A program made the translations under genes and the position numbers. The notes below the pieces were generated by a model. It ran no database searches, was not told the origin of the DNA, and worked only from the letters and a program-made list of their open reading frames with translations. A stretch of DNA of 64,000 bases from Vicia villosa. Lineage: Eukaryota > Streptophyta > Magnoliopsida > Fabales > Fabaceae. The stretch covers positions 104,397 to 168,396 of the forward strand of contig NW_026705333.1 in assembly GCF_029867415.1 (NCBI RefSeq). Direction: 5' to 3'. Shown here one piece after another: positions 46,621-58,769 of this stretch. Each line of letters opens with the position of its first letter. Position 1 is the stretch's first letter.

Positions 46621-48207
46621 TCAAAGATCCATACTGATATTCTTCAGAAAAGATCTAGTTCTGATTGGATCATCCTTCTTTCCAAGAATGACATCTTCTG
46701 AGTGAGCAGAGTTGAGTCTAGAAGATCTTCTGACAGTTGGCTCTTTAGAAATTCTGAGATTCTCTAAAGAAGCAGCAACTTGATCTTCTGATCCTTTGCT
46801 TCTGGGTTCTTCAGCTTCTGATACTTTGCTTCTTGGTTCTTCAGCTTCTGAAATTGAGATATCTATATCTGCAAAATTCTCAAACTGCTTTGGCTTTTCA
46901 AGACCAAGCTTATCATCAAATCTGATATTGATTGATTCTTCAACAATCAATGATACAGTATTGTATACTCTGTAGCCTTTAGAGCGTTCAGAATATCCAA
47001 GAAGGAAACACTCCTATGCCTTAGAATCAAACTTACTCAGATGATCTTTAGTATTCAGAATGAAACAAACACATCCAAAAGGATGAAAATATGAAATGTT
47101 GGGCTTTCTGTTCTTCCACAATTCATAAGGAGTCTTATTAAGAATAGGTCTTATAGAGATTCTATTCTGAATATAAGATGCAGTGTTTATTGCTTGTGCC
47201 CAGAAATGCTTAGCCATATTGGTTTCATTGATCATGGTTCTGGCAATTTCTTGTAGAGTCCTATTCTTTCGCTCTACAACTACATTTTGCTGTGGAGTTC
47301 TAGGGCAAGAGAAATCATGGGCAATACAATTTTCTTTGAAGTAAACCTCAAGGAATCTGTTCTCAAATTCGCCACCATGATCACTTCTGACCTTTGTGAT
47401 TTTACACTCTTTCTCAGATTGAGTCTGAGTGCAGAATTCAAAGAACACTGAATGAGACTCATCCTTGTGTTTCAAGAACTTTACCCATGTCCAGCGACTA
47501 TAATCATCTACGATGACTAATCCATATTTCTTCCCTCTGACAGATGCTATTTTGACTGGGCCAAACAGATCAATGTGCAGAAGTTCTAGCGGCCTAGAGG
47601 AAGAAACAACATTCTTAGACTTGAATGCAGGTTTGGAAAACTTCCCTTTCTGACATGCTTCGCAAAGAGCATCTGATTTGTATTTCAGATTAGGGAGTCC
47701 TCTTACCAGATTTAGTTTGTTAATCTGAGAAATCTTTCTTAAACTAGCATGGCCTAATCTTCTGTGCCAGACCCATTGCTCTTTGCTAACAGACATAAGA
47801 CAAGATACCTTCTGATTCTTAAGATCCTGAAGATCAATCTTGTAAATGTTGTTCTTTCTCTTTCCTGTAAATAGGATTGAGCCATCCTTCTGATTTACAG
47901 CCTTACAAGACTTTTGATCAAAGATTATGTCATAACCATTGTCACTTAATTGACTTACGGACAATAAGTTATGAGCTAATCCATCAACCAGAAGAAAATT
48001 AGTTATAGAAGGAGAGTTACCAGTACTTATGGTTCCTGAGCCAATGATCTTTCCCTTCTTATCTCCTCCAAACTTAACTTCTCCAGTAGATTTTAGCACC
48101 AGGTCTTGGAACATAGACCTTCTTCCCGACATGTGTCGAGAGCACCCAGAGTCCAGGTACCATGACATGCTTTCCTTTGTCTTCTTTGCAGCCAAGGATA
48201 TCTGCAA
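46621..48207 (-). pseudogene. Ty1/copia protease-integrase, fused to the end of pol
   Basis: Minus strand. Protease active site WYLDSGCSRHMSG (about residue 16), GAG pre-integrase WHRRLGH...CEACQKGK (HHCC zinc-binding), integrase core with DD35E residues: HIDLFG, RSDHGGEFE and ERKNRTLQE. Then one TAG at 47014-47016, after which the same frame continues to 46621: the usual post-integrase acidic region (EAEEPRSK twice), DDPIRTRS, and then directly FLKNISMDL, which belongs to the end of RNase H (compare 37571-37600). About 2 kb of RT and RNase H has thus been lost by an in-frame deletion. Integrase catalytic residues are all visible; only the stop breaks it. Confidence 0.9.
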
Positions 48208-49335
48208 CGGGAATAATCTTTTCCTTAGGTACCCACATTTTCTTGGGTCCTTTCTTGTTAGTTCTCCTCAAGTTCTGATTGAACTTAGGTTTAGCATTAT
48301 AATTAACAGGAGGTACAACATGATATTCCTTAGGTTGAGCAACATGATATTTTCTAGGTTGTGAAAGCTTTTAGCATGTGATGTGAGCCTAATATCATGG
48401 GAGTGGACATACTTGAAATGATCATATAATGGCTTGTATGTGATTTTCATATCATCTACAGGTTCAAGTTTGTATGGGGTATCACCCTCATATCCTATGC
48501 CAACTCTTTTGTTTCCACTAACAACATATATCATAGAGGCAAGTTGACTTCTTCCAATACCTCTAGATAAGAACTTCCTTAAGCTCAAGTCATATTCTTT
48601 AAGAATATGGTTCAGACTAGGAATAGAATTTTCTGAGTCAGAAGGAGATCCAATATGTTTGGATAATTTTAAAACTTTTTCCTTCAGTTCAGAATTTTCC
48701 ACTACTAGCTTCTTAGTTTCAGATTCAAATAGCTTTTTCAACTTTTTGTATTTAATACTAAGATGAGCCTTGAGTTCTAGAAGTTCTGTTAAACTGGAAA
48801 CTAACTCTTCTCTAGATAGTTCAGAAAATACCTCTTCAGAATCTGATTCTGATGTAGATTCTGATCCATCATCAATTGTGGCCATCAGCGCAATGTTTGC
48901 CTGCTCGCCTTTAGAGTCTGATACTGATTCTGATGAATCTGAATCATCCCAAGTTGCCATAAGACCTTTCTTCTTATGAAACTTCTTCTTGGGCTTCTCC
49001 TTCTGAAGCTTTGGACACTCACTCTTGTAGTGACCTGGCTCATTGCACTCAAAGCACGTGACCTTCTGCTTGTCATATCTTCTGCTTCCAAAAGATTCTC
49101 CTTTTTCAAGCTTCTTAGATCTTTTGAAGTTCTTGAACTTCTTGTGCTTGCTCTTCTAGAGTTGGTTTACCCTTCTGGATATCATGGACAGTTCATCATC
49201 TTCTTATGATTCTGATTCTTCAGAATCTTTTTCTTCAGCTTGAAAAGCGTTAGTGCATTTTTTATAATTGGATTTTAATGCAATAGACTTACCATTCTTC
49301 TGAGGTTCATTAGCATCCAGCTCTATTTCATGACT
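48208..49335 (-). pseudogene. SIRE-like gag C-terminus and gag-pol linker remnant
   Basis: Minus strand. Zinc knuckle CFECNEPGHYKSEC (CX2CX4HX4C) at about 49020-49065, preceded by basic KHKKFKNFKRSKK and an acidic stretch, followed by KKGLMATWDDSDSSES and a coiled-coil-like Leu/Lys/Glu segment (ELKAHLSIKYKKLKKLFE) and GNKRVGIGYEG. WVPKEKIIPVADILG at 48240-48190 leads to the protease. Frames are broken near 48270, 49155 and 49207. Truncated at about 49338. Confidence 0.85.
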
Positions 49336-49339
49336 CCTT

Positions 49340-50413
49340 TATTTCATCACCTACACGTTAATAGTATAAAGGTAACGGCGAAACAAAAGAAAGGGTGAGA
49401 TATCGAATCAATATAAACAGGCGTATGATAAACAATATATTAAATCAGAATCATACAAATTTCACCACTTCATTACAGCAACTATACAACAACCAACAAA
49501 CCACTTAGTAACAACAACAAGCCACTTCTTAAATCAACGTAACAACTTAATCACACAACTTAATAACAACAACAACGACTTGTAACAACAACTTATAACA
49601 ACAACTTAGAACAACAACAACTCATAACAACAACAACACAACGAAAATCAATAAACAATGAATAATAACAACAACTTTAACACGCGACTCAATATGCGAC
49701 TCAACTATGTAAATGCATGTGGTACCATTTGGATCAGAACTCCCAACTTAAACATATGTCAGTTTACCGAGGAATTAACAAGGCATAAGCCTTCAACATG
49801 GTGCCATCAAGGCCAAGGCATAAGCCTTCAACTTTCAACGTGGTGCCATCAAGGCCAACTTAATCATGCAATGTATGCCATGCAACCTCAACTTCAACAA
49901 CAAATACACACCAATGCAACAACAGCATCAACATAGAACAACAACAACTTAAACATGCATCAATTGCATCAACTTAAATCAACAGTGGTCGTTCGACCTA
50001 CAACTCAAACATGTCCATAAATTGGGACGATTCAACTTATTCAACATTGGCCATAGGCCTACAACTTCATCAACGTATCAAAAATAATTTATAATAACAA
50101 CAGCTCAGCGATAACAACATTTTCAACAACAATAATAGTTTACCAACTGCAACCTCGCAATTATTAACAACACAAGCAACCAACGGGAATTACTACACAA
50201 ATTAACGGTTATGATTCTACGCCTAAAACGATTTATTTACAATTAATGCTATTTATATATTTATTAAGCTTTACCTACTAAATTAATTAATTCAATCAAC
50301 TACTTAATTTTTCTATTATTAAACCACTGACTATATTCATCATTCTCGACACAATTCCAGTGCACCAGCTAACCAACAACAACTACAACATCAACCAATT
50401 TTGTCAGTGGTTT

Positions 50414-50415
<2 letters not shown>
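49340..50415 (-). mobile_element. Chromovirus-like LTR fragment (minus)
   Basis: A/C-rich non-coding DNA with many AACAACAAC words. The inverted 'TGGTACCACATGCAT' motif near 49720 matches 1268-1280 of the LTR at the left edge of the window, so I read it as a decayed piece of that type. 49800-49860 contains a short direct repeat (GGCATAAGCCTTCAAC and GTGGTGCCATCAAGGCCAA, twice). Boundaries are unclear. Confidence 0.4.

Positions 50416-50483
<68 letters not shown>
50416..50483. repeat. (TA)n microsatellite
   Basis: About 34 uninterrupted TA dinucleotides at the junction between the chromovirus-like fragment and the Ogre leader. Confidence 0.97.
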
Positions 50484-50486
<3 letters not shown>

Positions 50487-50489
50487 GCT

Positions 50490-50923
50490 ACTGTTAAAAC
50501 CTAAGTGTGGGATTTGTCATTAGACCAAGGGAGACTTGAATCGCATATGAGTCATAATGATAATTCAACTTAGAGTGGGCTAAATTCCGAGAAATATCTT
50601 AGACGAGGTTAGACTTTGTCGAGGGTAGGACTTTGAATTTAGCTGATCTCCCTGGGAACCTACCCCTAAAAATCAAACCTCATGGACAAAAGAGTCCTTC
50701 TTAAAATCTAAAGAAACAAAAAATTTCGGAGGATACGAAAGGCCCCATGAGAACTTTAGAACCACCTTTGGGAAAGGTAGACTCCGTATGCCGTTATTAT
50801 GAACCTATGAACCTTTTGTTTATGACATTTGCATTTATTCATTCATTCATCATATAATTCATTTTTCATGTCTTATCCACAAGAAAATATCATAATTAAA
50901 AGTTTTGGTGAATATCTGAGAAA
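50490..50923 (+). other. Ogre leader
   Basis: Homologous to 5110-5420 of the gag-only element, sharing 'AAGTGTGGG', 'GGGAACCTACCCC' and 'AACCTCATGGA'. Non-coding. Confidence 0.75.
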
Positions 50924-52854
50924 ATGAGCACAGAAAGGAAACATATTCTCCGCATTACCGTTTCAATACCTGATGTGAAGAAATTGAAGATTATCAAAGA
51001 GAAATTGCCATATAAGGCTTTAAACAAATTTGTGGGTTGTTATAGGGATATCCTTGACTTATTGAAGGTTAATGTCCAAGAGGAAACCATCACTGCTTTG
51101 GAGGAACTGGACAGATTCTTGGGGTTTTCTATAATAAAAAAGGAAGTTTACACAGGAATTGGGAAGGTAGCCAAGGTAGAGGAATTAGCTAAGGCCATGG
51201 GGGTACCTATCATAGATTTGGTACTCCATTATAAGTCTGAAGGTGATGTTCAAGGGTTCAAGAGATCCTTTTTAGAAGCATAAGCTATGTCCTACGCTCA
51301 GAAAAAACAATGGGAAATATGTGGAAATATGCTGGCCCTTTTATTTTTTGGGATAGTCCTGCTTCTTAAGAATGTTGATTACGTTGATCCTACTGCTATT
51401 CATGTTTTGTGGCTGTGAAAAGTTTTGGGATGGATCCAACTCCTACTATTTTGGCTAATATTTACTATCCTATCCATACCCATTGTGAGAAAAAGAGAGG
51501 GATGTTATTTTGCTGTATTTACATATTATTTTCTTGGTTAACATCTCATCTTTATAAGGCAAGTTACTTGGTTAAGGATCTGACTAGAGATGAATGGTCG
51601 CAGAAATTAAGGACCCTCAAAGCTTATTCTATTTTTTGGTACGCAAGAAAACTGAATTTTGAAAGGATTATTTATAAGTGTGGGGGTTTTCCTAATGTTC
51701 CTTTAATTGGGACAATGGGTTGCATTAACTAGAATCCTGTACTAGCGCTGTGCCACTTGGGTCATTCTATGGATGATAAACCTTCCGAAGAACAAATAAA
51801 GGAACTAATTCTGCATGATATGGGAAAGGGAGATCCAAGAGAGCTAAAGAAATTAATCCATGCTTGGAGTTTGGTTCAAACAAAGATTTTGGACCGAATA
51901 ATGTCATAGCCAAAAAGCCCTATACTAGGTGGGTCCTTGAAAAAGCTGAGAAAAATCTGCTGCCATTTGTTGTGGACCTTGCTTACAAGCCTGACTCCTA
52001 ATCCAGTCTTTTTATCTGTAGAAGAGGTAGAAGAACTTAGATCAGCCCTAGAGGTTTCCCAAAAGGAAAAGGAAGACTTAGAGCTTAAAATGCATCAATT
52101 GACCAATGAAAGAAGTCAAATGTGTCTTGACCTCAAGGAGAAAAATCAAGAGCTTCAAGTTACTAAGGAAGTAGGGGAAAAGGAAAGGAACAAAAGGAAA
52201 CGCATAATGGATGGCATGATAAGTTCAAATTTTAACTTAGCTGCACATAATGAAAGACTGGAGCAAGCGGATGTGGAAATTGCAAAGTGGGAGAGCTACT
52301 ACGAGCAAGCTGTTTATGACAAAAAGGAAGCTGAGGAGAGTTTGGAGTCTATGATTTTTGAGTTGACTGATAGGACTAGAGAACAGGATGGACAAATAAG
52401 AGACCTCACTTATGACATACAAGAAGTCCGCAATTCAGAATAAGAGGAGCGTTTAAAAAGATTAGCCACTGAATAGCTACTCTTAAAACGTTCCACTGAA
52501 TATGAAAGAGCACTACAAGCTTTGTCTGCACTTAGGGAAACTTTCATGCGCCTGAGGGATCTTTTTGAGGATGCATGGGATGAAAGGGAGCATTGGAAGA
52601 AACAATATACAATCATATCCACTACAAATAAGCATGTTAGTATGGTTCCTGAGCTTCTCAAAGACTACCATAAATGTCAAGAGAATTATGAAAAGCTGGT
52701 GTTATTATGCAACAACTTGATTCAAGACATTCCGAAGAGTTTGGAGCGAGCAGAGTCCTCAATTGTTACTCTTCCCGAAGCTGTGGAAGACTTTTTAAAG
52801 CTTTGTAGGACTATGGTGGACGAGTTTGAGGCGGTTATTCATAAGCGTCTTTAG
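50924..52854 (+). pseudogene. Ogre ORF1 (DUF7745-like plus coiled coil), decayed
   Basis: The additional ORF that Ogre elements carry before gag; function unknown. N-terminal about 115 residues (IPDVKKLKIIKEKLPYKALN, ALEELDRFLGFS), then the most conserved block DPTPTILANIYYPIH and CGGFPNVPLIGTMGCIN (51430-51730), then a long glutamate/lysine-rich coiled coil (52020-52850; EELRSALEVSQKEKEDLELKM, RLRDLFEDAWDEREHWKKQY). Breaks: stop 51281, frameshift near 51410, stops at 51730, 51906, 52441 and 52471. The DUF7745 label is from memory of the family and should be checked by profile search. Confidence 0.78.
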
Positions 52855-53213
52855 ACATTTACAGTTTTTATTATAATTTCAGTTTTGTTGTATAAATTCC
52901 AAGTTTGTTATTTCCCTTCCGACATGAAAAATCTAATTTGTAACTTCCTTTGAATATTTTGATTTTCTTATTAATGAAGAGCGCTTGTTTTCGTGTTACT
53001 TATTATTCTTACGATATTCACCAAATGCTTTTTATTATTTACAAGAAATATATTAAAAAATAAATTCTGTGTGGATAAGACATAATACAATATTAGCATA
53101 CACATACATTCATCGCATGCATACCATAACCATATCATTGAATTTTTTTTATAAAATATCTCCAGTAACACCATTGGAAAAGACAAACCAACCTCCATAC
53201 CAAACAAAGGACG

Positions 53214-54477
53214 ATGGAACAGATCAAACAGAACCAGACTGCTCTCCGAAAAGATGTTGACCATATGAAGGGCAACATGGTTGAAATCAAGAGAGGTATG
53301 ACCCAAATGATAAGCCTCATGAAAGATATCTTGGAAAAACAAGAAAGGACCATTGAGATCTTGGCCAAAGAACTTCAAGCTCGGGTTAACGACTTGCCAA
53401 ATGATGACAACCCCCTACTTGGATATCTTCCCGGTTTTGGCCCGCCTGAAGACAAATCTTTTTATCCAAGGGCATATGTACCCTCCTCAAATAAAGTCAC
53501 ACAATCCTCCGAGAAAGGTGAGGCTTCTTAGAAAGAATCGGTCCCTTCTCCATAGAAGGAAGGGACACCTAGCACAACACATATTCCGGTCATCAAACCT
53601 CTTAAGATAGATGGCAATGTGGGTCTACAACATGTGAGCATGGATGAACGCGTACAACCTCCATTAAAAGGACTTTTGAATATGTTCGTGGATACTATAC
53701 ACGGACAATACCACAACCAAAGGGTGGATAACATCATTTCAGGATTTTTTGACTCTGAGATCATAGGAGAAGGCGTTGAGGTTGATATTAAAAATGACAA
53801 GGTTCAAGGGGCACTGGCTAGCCCCTCTAATTCGAAGGAGTCCACTCCAAATTTCCCAAGTAAGAAAGAAGGAGAAACCAGTACTGAGATACACTAAAGG
53901 GTTAGGTAACTATAGCGAAACTGCAACGGTCAAATAGAGGACCTACAAGGAAGTTCGATCCACTTCCCATGTCACGCAGTCAACTATTGCAATATCTAGT
54001 TAGCGCGTCGCTTGTGGAAATTAAGCCACTTACTCCTCCCAAAGGAGAATTCCCACCTACATACAAGATAAACGAAAGATGTTATTATCATGCTGGTTCA
54101 CCGAGGCACACACTCGAGAAGTGTTGGTCGTTCCAACATAGAGTACAAGACCTATTGGAGTCTGGAGCCATCATTTTTGATAAGCCAAGGGTTGAGACTA
54201 AGCCTACGCCTCTTCATAATAGGGCTGTAAATGCAATAGAAGTCGTTACTGAGCAAGAGTTGGTTCTACAAAGGAGAACTCCCATAGATGCACTTAAGAG
54301 GCATCTGCTTGAGCCGGAGTTCCTCTTAGAGCACAACAAAGCTTACAAGGAAACTTTACAATGGCTTGTGGATCAAGGATTAGTCCAACTGGGGCAATAT
54401 CCTGAACAAGGATACATTATCATGATGGAGGGGAAGCGACTTTTGATAATCCCTCACCAAAGGGCAAAAGTTTCATA
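53214..54477 (+). pseudogene. gag: Ogre gag, internally deleted
   Basis: The N-terminus MEQIKQNQTALRKDVDHMK and NPLLGYLPGFGP match the gag at 5745. After two stops (53529 and 53550s) the same frame resumes at RVQPPLKGLLNMFVDTIHGQY, matching residues about 310 on of the other gag, so most of the capsid core is deleted. A frameshift near 53900 leads to 53969-54477 with the zinc-knuckle-like CYYHAGSPRHTLEKC and VQDLLESGAIIF. The solo copia LTR interrupts at 54478. Confidence 0.85.
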
Positions 54478-55697
54478 TGTTAGAACAAGATTTGTTCTGA
54501 TCAATATTCTTAGTTTTGATGATAACGAGGATATGAATTTTGTGTGAGATAATGTGGTACTCTAATACATTGCAATTTCCCTTTCAGGAAATATATAAAG
54601 AGTATGCACAAATCAGCGCTCAGAAGCTTTGTCTCAGAAGGTTCAACATGCAACATCAGAACATGGTCTGGCAAGACATCAGAAGATGGTCAAGGCAGAA
54701 TCAGAACATGGGTCTATGGAAGCATCAGAAGAACTTGAGATCATAAGCAGAAGCACTGAAGTTCTCATGGTATCACGCTCAGAAGCACTTCAAGGTCAGA
54801 AGACAAGAAGATGCTATGCACCAAGCTGTTTGGCTATGATGATATTCAAACGTTTTATTCACAAACATCAGATCAGAAGAAAGTACAGGTGGCAGGCTAC
54901 GCTGACTGACAAAAGGAACGTTGGAAGCTATTAAAGGCAACGTCAGTAGACACAGCGTGAACAAGGCTCGAGGTAGTTGACAAAAACCTGAAACATTAAA
55001 TGCAATGCTGTACGGAACACGCAAAGCATTAAATGCTCCCAACGGTCATCTTCTCAAGTGCCTATAAATATGAAGTTCTAATGAGAAGCAAGGTTAACGA
55101 ATCCTGACCGAATCTGCTGATAATTAACTTGCTGAAACGCTGTTCAAATCAAAGCTCAGAAACTTCATCTTCATCAAAGCTCACTACATTGCTGTTGTAA
55201 TATATTAGTGAGATTAAGCTTAAACGTTAAGAGAAATATCACTGTTGTGATTATAGCTTTTCAGAAGCATTGTAAAACTCTTATTTGATTACATTAATTT
55301 GTAAGTAACTAGAGTGATCAAGTGTTGATCAGGATACTCTAGGAATTCTTAGCTTGTGTCTAAGCAGTTGTAATTAGAGTGATCACGTGGTGGTCAGGAT
55401 ACTCTAAGAAAGTCTTAGCTTGTGTCTAAGCATTTGTTCCTAGAGTGATCAGGTTGTGATCAGGATACTCTAGAAGACTTAGTCGTGGGCTAAGTGGAAA
55501 ACCATTGTAATCTGTTGCGATAAGTGGATTAAATCCTCAGGTGAGGTAAATCACTCCGTGGGGGTGGACTGGAGTAGTTTAGTTAACAACGAACCAGGAT
55601 AAAAATAACTGTGCAAATTGTTTTTATCGTTCAAGTTTTCAAACTACACTTATTCAAACCCCCCCCCCCCCCTTTCTAAGTGTTTTTCTATCCTTCA
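54478..55697 (+). mobile_element. Solo SIRE/Maximus-like LTR
   Basis: 1220 bp, TGTTAGAACAAGATTTG to CTATCCTTCA, flanked by the 5-bp duplication TCATA (54473-54477 and 55698-55702). Same family as the LTRs of elements A and B but on the plus strand. No internal region, so solo. Contains a run of C at 55659-55671. Tandem 'CTAGAGTGATCA...GGTCAGGATACTCTA' blocks at about 55310-55480 (three copies). Confidence 0.95.
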
Positions 55698-56284
55698 TCA
55701 TATTCTTCCTACATCAATTTATGGGTAATAGAACCGACTTATAGTTGTCTGCTGGGGCATCCTTGGATTTATGAAGCAGGGGCAGTTACTTCAACCCTCC
55801 ATCAGAAGATAAAATTTGTGGATGGGAACTCCGTAGTGACTGTTAATGGAGAGGAAGATACATTTGTTAGTAACCTGGATTCGTAAAGATTAATCGAGGC
55901 TGGAGAAGGTGCACTCGAAACTACATTCCAAGCACTAGAGATTGCAACTGCTGTTACGCTACCCGTTGAGAAGGTAAGGAATTCAGTGATGTCAGTGAGA
56001 GATCTGCAAGATGTAGATTCAAAAGATTGGGGCAAGGTAATTGAAGTCCCCGAAAAGAAGGATCGTCTGGGTTTGGAATATCAACCGTCTATTATCAATA
56101 GGGCTGTAAAGGAGGAACGAAGGATTCCCCCACTGAGACACACCTTCACGAGAGGCGGGTATGAGCATAATGAACAAGTAGCCATGATATCTAACAAAGA
56201 AACCAAGGAAGGTACATCCAATTTCATCCGTGAGGTTGCTCCAAGAGAACGACTTCAGAATTTGACAAGCTTGGAGATGCCATA
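55698..56284 (+). pseudogene. Ogre protease C-terminal part
   Basis: YSCLLGHPWIYEAGAVTSTLHQKIKFV (in two stretches) is the hallmark after the aspartic protease active site of Ogre/Tat elements; the active-site DTGSS part itself is missing, so sequence was lost before the LTR insertion. One stop at 55884, then the frame stays open to 56284 (KDWGKVIEVPEKKDRLGLEYQ). Probably non-functional. Confidence 0.82.
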
Positions 56285-56558
56285 GATATTTTTTGTTTCA
56301 AAGTTTTTTTCATTTCTTATATTTTAAATAAACACCCATGCCTTGCCCAAGGCATAGATTTAGTTGTAAGAGCCCCATTATATTTTCAAAACTCATTTTA
56401 TTAATGAATAAAATCGTCTTTACATTTGGTATCAAATATCTTGTCCTTTTCTTACATTTCATTTCTTTTCTACCTTTTAAAATTTAAAAATATTTATTCA
56501 TAAAAGCACGTTCATATCTGCATACTAAAATAAGAAAAACGTGCAGATTACCATCTGA
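56285..56558 (+). other. Non-coding gap between protease and RT, probable Ogre intron region
   Basis: AT-rich, pyrimidine-rich stretch with stops in all frames, ending AAAACGTGCAG before the RT frame resumes. Ogre elements are known for an intron at this place that is spliced to join gag-pro with RT. The donor is not clear to me, so this is a position-based inference. Confidence 0.4.
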
Positions 56559-56559
56559 T

Positions 56560-58070
56560 ACCACCGATAACGATACTGTTGAAACTCACTATAAACTTGA
56601 GGCTCTTGTTAATCAAGTTGAAGAAGGGGATGAGGAAGACGATGAACTCCCGAAAGAGTTGTCAAGGTTAATAGAAAGGGAATCAAAAAGTATGCTCCCT
56701 CCTCAGGAGGCAATTGACATTATAAACCTGAGAACAGACAAAGAGCCGAGGGAAATCAAGATTGGGGCAACTTTAAATGAAGATGTGAAAGCAGCATTAA
56801 TTAAACTCCTTCACGAGTATGCAGAAGTGTTTGCTTGGTCCTATCATGACATGCCAGGGTTAGATAAAAATATTATCGTACGCAAATTACCGCTTAAGGA
56901 GGGAAGTGCACCTGTCAGACAAAAGCGTAGAAGGGTTCGTCCTAACATGGATAATAAGATCCAAGAAGAAGTACTTAAACAGTTTGACGCAGGTTTTCTT
57001 GCCGTAGTTGACTATCCACCCTGGATTGCCAACATAGTGCCAGTTCCAAAGAAAGACGGGAAAGTACGCATATGTGTAAACTATAGGGACTTGAACAAGG
57101 CAAGTCCTAAAAACGACCTCCCGTTGCCACACATTGATGTCTTGGTAGACAATACAACACAGGGGCAAAACAACTTTTATGACATCTTGGGGCACATTTT
57201 GCTATAAGGTGATGCCCTTTGGTCTGGGAAACTCAGGGGCAGCATATCAACGAGCCATGGTTACATTATTCCATGACATGACCCACTAAGAAGTGGAAGT
57301 ATACGTAGACGATATGATTTCTAAATCCTGTACAGAGGAAGAACACGTTATTCACTTGCAAGAATTGTTCGAGCGTTTGAAAAAGTTCAAGCTAAGATTA
57401 AACCCAAACAAATGCACATTCGGTGTGAGATTAGGAAAGCTGTTGGGATTCATTGTGAGCCAACGTGGCATAGAAGTAGATCTTGATAAAGTGAAAGCTA
57501 TACAAGAAATGCCTACTCCGAGGATAGAAAAAGAGGTTCGTGGGTTTTTAGGCCGATTAAATTATATCTCAAGGTTCATCTCACATCTACCCTCCACATG
57601 TGAGCCTATATTCAAATTACTCAAGAAAGATCAACCAATCAAGTGGAACGACAATTGCCAAACAACCTTTGAGACTATAAAGAATTATTTACAAGAGCCA
57701 CCCATTCTTGTGCCTCCTGTGCCTGGTAGACCATTAATCATGTATCTCACAGTCCTGGAAAGGTCCATGGGATGTGTTATGGGGCAACAAGAAGAGACTG
57801 GCAGAAAAGAGCATGCAATTTGTTATCTAAGCAAGAAATTCACTGATTGCAAATCTCGATATTCACCATTAGAGAAGACATGTTGTGCCCTAACATGGGC
57901 CACAAAACTTCTACGAAAATATATGTTGACTCATACTACATGGTTAATATTGAGGATGGATCCTTAGAAATATGAATTCGAAAAATAAGCTCTCACAGGT
58001 ATAATTTCAAGATGGAAAATGTTATTATCTGAATATGACATCCAATATGTTACATAAAAGGCAATTAAAG
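56560..58070 (+). pseudogene. Ogre reverse transcriptase and first RNase H
   Basis: Ty3/gypsy reverse transcriptase. YPPWIANIVPVPKKDGKVRI and CVNYRDLNKASPKNDLPLPH are intact; then at about 57155 roughly 100 bases are deleted, removing motif A (first catalytic aspartate, FSFMDGFSGYNQ region), and the frame changes. WGTFCYKVMPFG, YVDDM (57302-57316, catalytic), GFLGRLNYISRF and LLKKDQPIKWN follow, then RNase H (PLIMYLTVLERSMGCVMGQ, YLSKKFTDCKSRYSPLEK). Stops at 57290, 57965 and two before 58070. Not active. Confidence 0.9.
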
Positions 58071-58075
58071 GAAGT

Positions 58076-58729
58076 GTGCTAGTAGAACATCTTGCTCACC
58101 AACCTATTGAAGAATACCAGTCTATGAAATTTGACTTCCCTGAGGAAGATGTCATGGTAATAAGAGATTACGAAATACCAGGACCCGATGAAGGGCCTGA
58201 ACCAGGGGCAATATGGATACTAATGTTTGATGGTGCCTCAAATGCATTAGGACATGGTATAGGTGCAGTCTTGACATCTCCTGATAATCGCCACATACCT
58301 TTCACCGTGAGATTATGTTTCGATTTTACTAACAACATTGTTGAATATGAGGCATGCATATTGGGTTTAGAAGCTGCAATTGATCTAAGGATCAAACTTC
58401 TTGAGGTTTATGGGGATTCGACATTAGTAATCCACCAGGTCAACAAAGAATGGGATACTCGAGATTCTAAATTAATCCCATACCGGGATCGTATACTGGA
58501 GTTAGTCACTGAATTGGAGACAATTACCTTTAATCACATCCCTAGAGAAGAGAATCAAATGGCTGATGCATTAGCAACAATTTCATCTATGTTTAAAGTA
58601 ACTTGGCCTAATCAGGAACCACAAATAACAGTTAGGCACTTTGAAGAGTCTGCCTATTGTCTTGATGTCGAAGAACGGCCTAACGACAAACCGTGGTTTC
58701 ATGATATCAAAAGGTACCTGGAACGATAA
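58076..58729 (+). pseudogene. Ogre second (archaeal-type) RNase H
   Basis: An additional RNase HI domain after the usual one, a feature of the Tat lineage. The segment is open: MFDGASNALGHGIGAVLTSP (D), EYEACILGLEAAIDL (E), VYGDSTLVIHQV (D), and HIPREENQMADALATI (final D), so the four acidic catalytic residues appear present. It is preceded in the same frame by stops, so it could only be made as part of a broken polyprotein. This is the best preserved domain of the element. Confidence 0.88.
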
Positions 58730-58769
58730 GAATACCCATAAAATGCATCCACAATTGACAAAAAGACAT

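Larger units (their letters stand above)
38124..49338 (-). mobile_element. SIRE/Maximus-like Ty1/copia element B, internally deleted
   Basis: Minus-strand element inserted into element A's RNase H. Right to left: gag end with zinc knuckle (49338-48208), protease and integrase (48207-46951), a fused pol end (46950-46621), spacer, env-like ORF (46286-40191, split by a solo LTR), 3' spacer, polypurine tract and 3' LTR (39192-38124). Reverse transcriptase and RNase H are missing. The 5' LTR and most of gag are missing at 49338, where unrelated sequence begins. Confidence 0.87.
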
